DNA of 11,369 bases from contig CAZLNO010000110.1 in NCBI GenBank assembly GCA_964561005.1, forward strand, positions 1-11,369, given 5' to 3'. Every line of letters begins with the position of its first letter. Positions within the stretch are counted from its first letter, which is position 1. Positions 5,611 through 11,369 of this stretch are shown piece after piece. The notes beneath the pieces are model-generated. The model had not been told where the DNA came from and did no database searches. It saw only the letters and a list, made by a program, of their open reading frames with translations. A program made the position numbers and the translations under genes. Origin of the DNA: CAZLNO01 sp964561005. GTDB taxonomy: Bacteria > Pseudomonadota > Alphaproteobacteria > Kiloniellales > Rhodovibrionaceae.

Positions 5611-7254
5611 ATGCAAGCCCTTCTTCGCGGCCCCCGGCCGTGGCTGTTACTGACGCTGCTGTGCGCGCTGCTCTACCTGCCCGGCCAGGCGGCGCTGCCG
5701 ACGATGGACCGCGACGAGGCGCGCTTCGCCCAGGCCAGCAAGCAGATGCTGACCGGCGGCGATTACCTGGTGCCGCACTTCCAGGACGCGCCGCGGACCA
5801 AGAAGCCCGCCGGCATCTACTGGCTGCAGGCGGCGTCCGTGGCTTTGCTGTCGGACGCGCGGGCGCGGGAGATCTGGGCCTACCGGGTGCCCTCGGTGCT
5901 GGGCGCCTGGGCGGCGGTGCTGCTGACCTTCGCGATCGGCGCGCGGCTGGCCGACCGGGAAACCGGCCTCGTGGGCGCCGCGCTACTGGGCAGCTCGCTG
6001 CTGTTGTCGGTCGAAGCGCATCTGGCGAAGACGGACGCGGTGTTGCTGGCCACGGTGCTGCTGTCGTTCTGGGGGCTGGCGCGCGGCCACGCGGCCTGGC
6101 GCGACGGCGAGCCGCCGGCGGGGCACGCGCCCTGGCTGGCCTTCTGGAGCGGCCTGGGTCTGGCGGCGCTGATCAAGGGGCCGGTGGGTCCGGCGGTGGT
6201 GGGGCTGGCCTGCCTCGGGCTGCGCGTCGCCACGGGCACCTGGCGCTGGGGCCGGGGCCTGCGGCCGGCGTGGGGCGTGCCGCTCATGGCCGTTCTGGCG
6301 GGCGGCTGGCCGCTGGCGCTGCTGATCGCGGGGGCGGGCGGCTTCATGGGCGAGGCGGCGAGCGAGGACCTGATCCCGAAGCTGCTCTCCGCGCAGGAAT
6401 CGCATGGCGCGCCGCCGGGCAGCTACGTCCTGGCGCTCTATGCCGCCTTCTGGCCCGGCGCGCTGCTGGTCGTGCCGGCGCTGGTCGCCGCCTGGGGGCG
6501 CCGCCGCGAGCCCGCGGTCGCCTTCCTGCTGGCCTGGGTCGTGCCGGGCTGGGTGATGTTCGAACTGGTGCCGACGAAGCTGCCGCACTACGTCCTGCCG
6601 CTCTACCCGGCGCTGGCCCTGCTGGCCGGCCTGCTCCTGGTCCAGGGCTGGCCGAGGCCGGGCAAGCCCGTCTGGCGCTGGCTGTCGCGCCTGCACGTCG
6701 CCCTCTGGACGGCGCTGGGCCTGGGCCTCGCCGGCGCCATGATCTATCTGCCGTCGATTTATGCGGAGGGCGGCGGCTGGTGGTCGCTGCTGCCCGCCGC
6801 GCTGGTCGTGGCCGTCGTGCCGTTCGGCGCCGTGGCGGCCTGGCGCGGCCAGGGCGCGCGCGCGGCGCTGGCGGCGGTGGCGCTGTCCTGCCTGACGCTG
6901 CCGTGGCTGGGCCAGGTCTACGCGCCGCGCCTCGACCGGCTGTGGGTCAGCCGGACGGTGGCGGACGCGCTGCCGCCGCCGGAGGCGCGGCCCCCGCTGG
7001 CGGCCGCCGGCTATCACGAGCCCAGCCTGGTGTTCCTGGCCGGGACCGAAACCCGGCTGACGACCCCGGATGGCGTGGCGGACTATCTGGCGGCGACGCC
7101 CGGTGCCTATGCCCTCCTCGCGGGCGAGGGCGAAGTGCGGCTGCCGCGCGCGGACCGCCTGGACGTCCGCAAGGTGGCGGAATTCGCCGGGTTCAATTAC
7201 TCGAAGGGCGACCCGATCACAGTGGTTCTGGTCCGCCGGCCGGCCGCGCCTTGA
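5611..7254 (+). CDS. GT39/ArnT-like integral-membrane glycosyltransferase, first copy
   Basis: A 547-residue polytopic inner-membrane transferase, the same size as ArnT (about 550). It should use a polyprenyl-phosphate sugar and glycosylate an acceptor such as lipid A on the periplasmic side. The first membrane segment (about 11-28) is followed by the periplasmic motif TMDRDEARFAQASKQM, with Asp33, Asp35 and Glu36 where PMT/ArnT enzymes keep their catalytic acid and metal site. Then come TKKPAGIYWLQA (63-74), EAHLAKTDAVLL (135-146), ALIKGPVGP (186-194) and PTKLPHYVLPLYP (321-333), all typical of bacterial GT39/GT83 proteins. A soluble C-terminal part (about 440-547) faces the periplasm. The start is supported by GGGAAA about 8 bases upstream. 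It leads the plus-strand operon, divergent from GT2. The transferred sugar and acceptor are unknown; lipid A is inferred from context. Confidence 0.9.
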   Translation: MQALLRGPRPWLLLTLLCALLYLPGQAALPTMDRDEARFAQASKQMLTGGDYLVPHFQDAPRTKKPAGIYWLQAASVALLSDARAREIWAYRVPSVLGAWAAVLLTFAIGARLADRETGLVGAALLGSSLLLSVEAHLAKTDAVLLATVLLSFWGLARGHAAWRDGEPPAGHAPWLAFWSGLGLAALIKGPVGPAVVGLACLGLRVATGTWRWGRGLRPAWGVPLMAVLAGGWPLALLIAGAGGFMGEAASEDLIPKLLSAQESHGAPPGSYVLALYAAFWPGALLVVPALVAAWGRRREPAVAFLLAWVVPGWVMFELVPTKLPHYVLPLYPALALLAGLLLVQGWPRPGKPVWRWLSRLHVALWTALGLGLAGAMIYLPSIYAEGGGWWSLLPAALVVAVVPFGAVAAWRGQGARAALAAVALSCLTLPWLGQVYAPRLDRLWVSRTVADALPPPEARPPLAAAGYHEPSLVFLAGTETRLTTPDGVADYLAATPGAYALLAGEGEVRLPRADRLDVRKVAEFAGFNYSKGDPITVVLVRRPAAP

Positions 7255-7309
7255 TGCCGTGAGGGAAGTCTTGTACGCCTCAACCCGCGCCGAGCGACCC
7301 CGAGGCCCG

Positions 7310-8074
7310 ATGAATCGACCGCCGCCGCCGAAGACCGAGACGGAGAACGAACCTGCGCCCAAGCTGGTCCGGCGCGCGGTGGCGGGGCCGACGCGTGCCG
7401 TGGTGGCCTGGTCCGGCTGGCCGGATCTCGGGGATCACGCGCGCCTGGGACACGCGGGCGTGGTGGTGGCGGCCCTGGCGCTGCTGTGCATGGCGGTGGT
7501 CGACCGGCCGCTCGCCTGGTCCATGAAGGCCCAGGTCCAGGGCGACATGCTGGCTCTATGGGAGGGCATCACCGACCTCGGCGTGGCGACGGGCTATGTG
7601 GTGGCCGCCGTGCTGGTGCTCCTGGTCGGCTGGATGGGTGTCCGCGTGGCGGCGCACGAGAGCACGCGGCGCCGCTGCGACATCCTGCGGCGCTACGCGG
7701 CGCTGCTGCTGGGCGGGCTGGCGCTGTCGGGCGCGGTGGTCAATCTGACCAAGATCGTGCTGGGCCGGCAGCGGCCCGAATATCTGTTTCGCGACGGCTT
7801 TTACGGATTCGAGCCGCTGAACTTCGACACCGGCGCCAACACCTTTCCCTCCGGCCACGCGCAGACGATCTGGGTCGTCGCCGCGGTGCTGTGCATCGCC
7901 TTTCCGCGCCATCGCCTGGCCATCTGCGCCGTGGCCGCCGTCGTCGCCCTGTCGCGGGTGGTGATCACCGAGCACTATCTCAGCGACGTCCTGGTGGGCT
8001 CGTACCTCGGGATCGCCTCGGTGGTCCTGCTGGCCCCGCTGATCCTGCGGCGCGAGGCGCCGGCAAGCCGATGA
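7310..8074 (+). CDS. PAP2-family membrane phosphatase, first copy (lipid A phosphatase-like)
   Basis: A 254-residue integral-membrane phosphatase with all three canonical PAP2 motifs: KIVLGRQRP (148-156, KX6RP), FPSGHA (179-184) and SRVVITEHYLSDV (215-227, SRX5HX3D). His183, His222 and Asp226 would form the phosphohistidine active site facing the periplasm. About 48 polar N-terminal residues precede the first membrane segment (about 50-64). The family includes lipid A 1- and 4'-phosphatases (LpxE, LpxF), undecaprenyl-pyrophosphate phosphatases and phosphatidylglycerophosphatases, which sequence alone does not separate. Its place between two GT39 genes points to lipid A or lipid-donor dephosphorylation. 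I chose the ATG at 7310 (GAGG four bases upstream); in-frame GTG at 7259 and TTG at 7271 would add 17 or 13 residues and are possible. It lies 55 bases after GT39 copy 1. Confidence 0.9.
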   Translation: MNRPPPPKTETENEPAPKLVRRAVAGPTRAVVAWSGWPDLGDHARLGHAGVVVAALALLCMAVVDRPLAWSMKAQVQGDMLALWEGITDLGVATGYVVAAVLVLLVGWMGVRVAAHESTRRRCDILRRYAALLLGGLALSGAVVNLTKIVLGRQRPEYLFRDGFYGFEPLNFDTGANTFPSGHAQTIWVVAAVLCIAFPRHRLAICAVAAVVALSRVVITEHYLSDVLVGSYLGIASVVLLAPLILRREAPASR

Positions 8075-8084
8075 CGGTCGCGGC

Positions 8085-9578
8085 ATGACCCAGGTGCGCG
8101 AGTCCCGGCTGCGACCGGCCGTTCCGTTGCTGGCCGCCGGCTCCGAAGGGGCTCTGGCGCTGCTGGCGGTGGGCGGCCTGACGCTGCTGCGCGTCGCCCT
8201 GCTCTTCCTGGGCGACTACGAGCTGTACGGCGACGAGGCGCAGTACTGGAGCTACGCGGTCGAGCCGGCCTTCGGCTACTACTCCAAGCCGCCGATGGTC
8301 GCCTGGGCGATCCAGGCGGGCCTGCTGGCCTGCGGCGAGGGCGAGGCCTGCCTGCGCCTGGCCTCGCCGCTGCTGCACGGCGCGGCGGCGTTGCTGGTGT
8401 TCGCGCTGGCGCGGGCGCTGTTCGACGCGCGCACGGCGCTGTGGAGCGCGGTTGTCTACGCCACGCTGCCCGGCGTCAGCTACTCCGCGCTGCTGATCAG
8501 CACCGACGTGCCGCTGCTGGCGTTCTGGACGCTGGCGCTGCTGGCGCTGGTCAGGCTGCGCGACCGCCCCGGCGAGGCGGGGTGGGCCTGGGTGCTGGGC
8601 CTGGCCTTCGGGCTGGGGATGCTCAGCAAGTACGCCATGGGTTATCTGCTGGTGTGTCTGGTCGTCTATGCCGCGGTCGACCCGGCGGGACGGCGATTGC
8701 TGGCGGACCGCCGCCTGTGGGGCGGGCTGGCGCTGGGCGTGGCGGTGTGGTCGCCCAACCTGCTGTGGAACCTGCGGCAGGGCGGCGCGGCGCTGCTGCA
8801 TGTGGGCGAGAACGCCAACCTCGGCACCGAGGTCTGGCAGCCGATGGAAGGCCTGGGGTTCCTGGGGGCGCAGTTCGGCGTCATGGGACCGGTGCTCTTC
8901 GCCGCGCTGCTGTGGCGGGTGGCGGGGTTGCGGCGGCGGCCGGCCGGCGCGGGCGAGCGCTTCCTGCTCGCGTTCTCGCTGCCGATGCTGGCCATCGTCC
9001 TGGTGCAGGCCTTTCTGCACGGCGCCAACGCCAACTGGGCGGCGACGGCCTTTCCGGCGGCGAGCGTCCTGGTCGTGGCCGGCCTGCTGCATGGCGGGCG
9101 GCAGAGGCTGCTGACCGCCTCGACGGGGCTGCACCTGGCGGTGGCCGCGGCGCTGGCCGCGCTGGTGCTGGTTCCGGCGGCGGCCCGGTTGCCGGTCGCG
9201 CGCGAGGTCATGGCGGAGGTGAGCGGCTGGCGGGCGCTGGCGCGCGAAGTGGATCGGCGGGTCGCCGCGCACGATATCGACGTGGTGCTGCTGGACCACC
9301 GCTATCCCTTCGCCGAGCTCTGGTACTACGGCCGACTGGCGCCGCCCCGATTGCGCATGTGGGTGACGGCCGACGTCAGCAACCACTACGAGCTCGTGTA
9401 TCCCTTCGAGGGGCTGGGCAACGGCCGCGCGCTCTACGTCACCGGGCGGGCGCACTCCGGACTGGTGACCCGGCACTTCGCGCGGAGGCTCGCGGCGGAG
9501 CGCTTGACCGTGCCGACGGCGGGCGGCGAGCGCCGCCGCTATTGGGCCGTGGTGCTGGAGGGATATCGCCGGCCATGA
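8085..9578 (+). CDS. GT39/PMT_2-family integral-membrane glycosyltransferase, second copy
   Basis: A 497-residue polytopic membrane transferase, likely using a polyprenyl-phosphate sugar in the periplasm. After the first membrane segment (about 24-42) comes ELYGDEAQYWSYA, with Asp50 and Glu51 at the GT39 catalytic position, then YYSKPPMVAW (65-74), LISTDVPLLAFW (137-148), LSKYAMGYLL (180-189), WSPNLLWNLRQGG (222-234) and GANANWAATAFPAAS (313-327). This set differs from that of the upstream GT39 (KKPAGIYW, EAHLAKTDA), so it is a distant paralogue, not a recent duplicate. The C-terminal 110 residues look soluble. It starts 10 bases after the first PAP2 gene with no clear ribosome binding site, suggesting translational coupling, and its stop overlaps the second PAP2 start (ATGA). 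Acceptor and sugar are unknown. Confidence 0.9.
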   Translation: MTQVRESRLRPAVPLLAAGSEGALALLAVGGLTLLRVALLFLGDYELYGDEAQYWSYAVEPAFGYYSKPPMVAWAIQAGLLACGEGEACLRLASPLLHGAAALLVFALARALFDARTALWSAVVYATLPGVSYSALLISTDVPLLAFWTLALLALVRLRDRPGEAGWAWVLGLAFGLGMLSKYAMGYLLVCLVVYAAVDPAGRRLLADRRLWGGLALGVAVWSPNLLWNLRQGGAALLHVGENANLGTEVWQPMEGLGFLGAQFGVMGPVLFAALLWRVAGLRRRPAGAGERFLLAFSLPMLAIVLVQAFLHGANANWAATAFPAASVLVVAGLLHGGRQRLLTASTGLHLAVAAALAALVLVPAAARLPVAREVMAEVSGWRALAREVDRRVAAHDIDVVLLDHRYPFAELWYYGRLAPPRLRMWVTADVSNHYELVYPFEGLGNGRALYVTGRAHSGLVTRHFARRLAAERLTVPTAGGERRRYWAVVLEGYRRP

Positions 9579-10366
9579 CCGAGGCCCGCCGACGCCCGCG
9601 CGTGTTGCTCTGGCTGACCGGCGCGACCGTCGTCCTTGCGCTTGCCAGCGTGCTGTTCCCGCAGATCGACCTGATCGTCATGCGCTGGTTCTTCCACACG
9701 GGCGGCAACGATTTCGTGCTGCATGGCGACCCGCTGAGCGCGCGCTACCGGGCCTACCGCGATCTCGCGGTGAAGGCGTTCTTCGCCTTTCTGCTGCTGG
9801 CCACCGTTGCCGCCGGTCTCGGCCGGCCGATCCTGGGCCTGGACTGGCGACGCCTGCTGGCGGTGTGGACGACGATCCTGGTGACCGTCGGGCTGATCGT
9901 GAACGTCATTCTCAAGAACGGCTTCGGCCGGCCGCGGCCCGATGACGTGCGGGCCTTCGGCGGCGAGCTGCCGTTCCACCCGCCGTGGCTGCCGGGCGGC
10001 GCCTGCGGGCACAACTGCTCCTTCGTGTCGGGCGACGTGGCGATGGCTTTCGTGGCCCTGGCCTTCGCCCTGATGGCGCGGCCGGGCTGGCCGCGGCGGC
10101 TGGCGGTGGCGGGGACGCTGGCGCTGGGCGGCTTCGTGGGCACGATGCGGATGCTGACGGGCAGCCACTTTCCCAGCGACGTCCTCTTCGCCGGGCTGCT
10201 GACCTCGCTGAGCGTCCTGGTTCTGGACGAGTTGCTGCTGCGCCGCCGGGTGCCGCTGCCTCGGGTCGATCGACAGAGGATGCGCGCCTGGCTGCTTCGC
10301 CTGGGCCCCGGCCGGAAGTCCGCGAAGGCCGCGCGGTGGCGGAACCGGGGTCGTGGCGGGGCCTAG
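9575..10366 (+). CDS. PAP2-family membrane phosphatase, second copy, with VSGD in place of PSGH
   Basis: A 263-residue membrane phosphatase. Motif 1 is KNGFGRPRP (114-122, KX6RP intact). Motif 3 is MRMLTGSHFPSDV (191-203), keeping Arg192, His198 (the expected nucleophile) and Asp202. Motif 2, normally PSGH, is FVSGDVA (150-156), so the usual acid-base His is Asp154. Two cysteines (144, 148) sit just before it in GGACGHNCSF and may form a periplasmic disulfide. I recall alphaproteobacterial PAP2 proteins with NCSFVSGE at this place, so it may belong to that subgroup. The C-terminus (from about 224) is basic and cytosolic. The start is set by the ATGA overlap with the GT39 gene; GGAGGG lies 12 bases upstream. 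Possible roles are lipid A 1- or 4'-phosphatase or polyprenyl pyrophosphatase. It ends tail-to-tail with the dehydrogenase gene, sharing CTAG. Confidence 0.87.
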   Translation: MTEARRRPRVLLWLTGATVVLALASVLFPQIDLIVMRWFFHTGGNDFVLHGDPLSARYRAYRDLAVKAFFAFLLLATVAAGLGRPILGLDWRRLLAVWTTILVTVGLIVNVILKNGFGRPRPDDVRAFGGELPFHPPWLPGGACGHNCSFVSGDVAMAFVALAFALMARPGWPRRLAVAGTLALGGFVGTMRMLTGSHFPSDVLFAGLLTSLSVLVLDELLLRRRVPLPRVDRQRMRAWLLRLGPGRKSAKAARWRNRGRGGA

Positions 10367-11361
10367 CGCGCCGCCGCCTTCTTGGGCAGGGGGTTGAGAT
10401 TGGCCTCGATCAGCAGGGCGGTCTCCAGGGCGCGGCGGCCGTCCTCGCCGGTGACCATGGGCTCGCCGCCGTCGCGCACGGCGTCCAGGAAGGCCGCCAG
10501 CTCCTGCGCCAGGTTGTCGTTGATCAGCACGCGGCGGCCGTTCATCTGGCCGTTGATTCCGGGAAGCCGCGGCTCGATGGCGCCCAGGCGGGAGTGCGTG
10601 CAGGTGCGGGCCAGGAAGTCGATCTCGATCTCGCCGCCCGCCTCGACGATGCGCGCCGTCCGCCGCCGGCCCTCGCTGGCCCGGCTGGCGACCAGGCGCA
10701 CGTTGCAGCCGCTGCCGTAATAAAGCGTGACGTCCGCCTCGTCGGCGTGCGCCGTGACCGTCGGCGTGCCCAGGCCGATCACCCCGGTGACCGGCGCGCG
10801 GATCAACGACTGCGCGATGTCGATGTCGTGGATCATGAGGTCCTTGACCACCGAGCAGTCGACGCTGCGCCCGGTGAAGGGCCCCAGGCGCTCGCAGTGG
10901 ATTTCCGTGGGCGCGCGAGCGATCTCCGAGAGCTTGAGCTGGGCGGCGAAGAAGCGCTCCTGGTGGCCGACCTGCAGCACCAGGCCCTTGCGCCGGGCCA
11001 GGTCGATCAGGGCGTCGGCCTCCGCCAGCGTCGCCGTCATCGGCTTTTCGAGCAGCACGTGGATGCCGTTCTCCAGGCACTGCCGGGCGATCTCGAAGTG
11101 GGTCTGCGTCGGCGTCGCGATGCTCACCGCGTCCACCCGCCCGATGATCGCCTCGACCTCGGCATAGGCCTGCCCGCCGTAGCTCTCCGTGGCCGCGGCG
11201 GCGCGGGTCGGGTCGATATCGACGATGGCAACCAGCTCGCAGCCGTCCAGCGCGGCGTACTTGGCGGCATGGAAGCGGCCGAAGTATCCCACGCCGATCA
11301 CGCCCGCGCGCAGTCGCGTGCCCTCTTCCGGACTTGAAATGATCCCCTCCGTCGTGCTCAT
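10363..11361 (-). CDS. Gfo/Idh/MocA-family NAD(P)-dependent oxidoreductase
   Basis: A 332-residue cytosolic dehydrogenase. The Rossmann motif GVGYFGRFHA (23-32, GXGXXG at 23-28) binds NAD(P), VDID (47-50) ends the second strand, IATPTQTH (81-88) lines the cofactor, and EKPMT (105-109) holds the conserved catalytic-site Lys106. DLMIHDIDI (174-182) has His178 and Asp179 in the substrate site. Length and domain order are normal. Substrates in this family are usually sugars or nucleotide sugars. A homologue, GnnA, oxidises UDP-GlcNAc at C3 for diamino-sugar lipid A, and I recall similar genes beside lpxI and lpxB in alphaproteobacteria. With lipid A-type genes next door, a nucleotide-sugar role is plausible but unproven. 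The start ATG at 11361 leaves only 8 bases of upstream sequence, so its ribosome binding site cannot be judged; it may lie inside an operon beginning outside the window. Confidence 0.9.
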   Translation of the reverse strand: MSTTEGIISSPEEGTRLRAGVIGVGYFGRFHAAKYAALDGCELVAIVDIDPTRAAAATESYGGQAYAEVEAIIGRVDAVSIATPTQTHFEIARQCLENGIHVLLEKPMTATLAEADALIDLARRKGLVLQVGHQERFFAAQLKLSEIARAPTEIHCERLGPFTGRSVDCSVVKDLMIHDIDIAQSLIRAPVTGVIGLGTPTVTAHADEADVTLYYGSGCNVRLVASRASEGRRRTARIVEAGGEIEIDFLARTCTHSRLGAIEPRLPGINGQMNGRRVLINDNLAQELAAFLDAVRDGGEPMVTGEDGRRALETALLIEANLNPLPKKAAAR

Positions 11362-11369
11362 CCGTCTGC

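Noticed and set aside
7980..9476. Minus-strand open frame of 498 codons opposite GT39 copy 2
   Set aside because: Gln/Arg/His-rich low-complexity shadow typical of the antisense of GC-rich membrane genes. No recognisable motif.
8441..9574. Open frame upstream of the second PAP2 gene, continuous with it
   Set aside because: It lies antiparallel in phase inside the GT39 gene, is full of Arg/Gly/Ala without membrane segments, and the real start is set by the ATGA overlap at 9575.
9539..11080. Minus-strand open frame of 513 codons spanning the PAP2 and dehydrogenase genes
   Set aside because: It crosses two convincing genes out of frame and shows no domain.
1..11369. CRISPR arrays, tRNA or rRNA genes, insertion sequences
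   Set aside because: No regularly spaced repeats, no cloverleaf-like sequence with conserved arms, and no transposase-like frame or terminal inverted repeats were seen on either strand.

Overview
The window is a very GC-rich, densely coded piece of chromosome. It most resembles an alphaproteobacterium of the Rhodospirillales/Rhodovibrionales type. The basis for this is the GC content, the OmpA-type lipoprotein with its acidic Pro-Glu linker, the LAB_N/GT2/GT39 lipid A gene set, and a Gfo/Idh dehydrogenase of a kind I recall next to lpxI/lpxB in that group. The taxonomic call is an inference from gene style, not a match to a named genome. No tRNA, rRNA, CRISPR array, insertion sequence or phage gene is visible.

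Left part (1-3003), housekeeping and envelope. The 5' part of clpB (disaggregase) runs leftwards off the window. It has a good heat-shock-type promoter overlapped by an inverted repeat. Divergent from it is a MOSC-domain protein (971-1732, +), which converges on an OmpA-family lipoprotein (1858-2724, -). A long stem-loop lies between the two stops.

Middle part (3004-5402, minus strand). Three genes are packed as an operon read right to left: a DPM1/ArnC-type GT2 glycosyltransferase, a small LAB_N membrane protein sharing a GTGA overlap with it, and after 21 bp a gamma-butyrobetaine-hydroxylase-like Fe(II)/2-oxoglutarate dioxygenase. The first two look like the donor-lipid half of a lipid A sugar modification. 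The dioxygenase is the odd partner.

Right part (5611-10366, plus strand). Four genes follow one another with gaps of 55 and 10 bp and then a 4-bp overlap: GT39, PAP2, GT39, PAP2. This alternation fits a pathway in which GT2 makes a polyprenyl-phosphate sugar, the GT39 enzymes transfer the sugar outside the inner membrane, and PAP2 phosphatases remove the lipid A 1- and 4'-phosphates. Rhizobial RgtA-E with LpxE/LpxF is the nearest known model. The second PAP2 has Asp in place of the His of its second active-site motif. The divergent spacer (5403-5610) carries a perfect 14-bp palindrome next to a possible promoter for the minus operon.

Right edge (10363-11361, minus). A Gfo/Idh/MocA oxidoreductase ends tail-to-tail with the last PAP2 gene, the two stop codons sharing a CTAG. 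It may belong to a lipid A (lpx) operon beginning beyond the window. Read together, 4237-11361 looks like a lipid A/LPS remodelling island; its substrate cannot be told from sequence alone.
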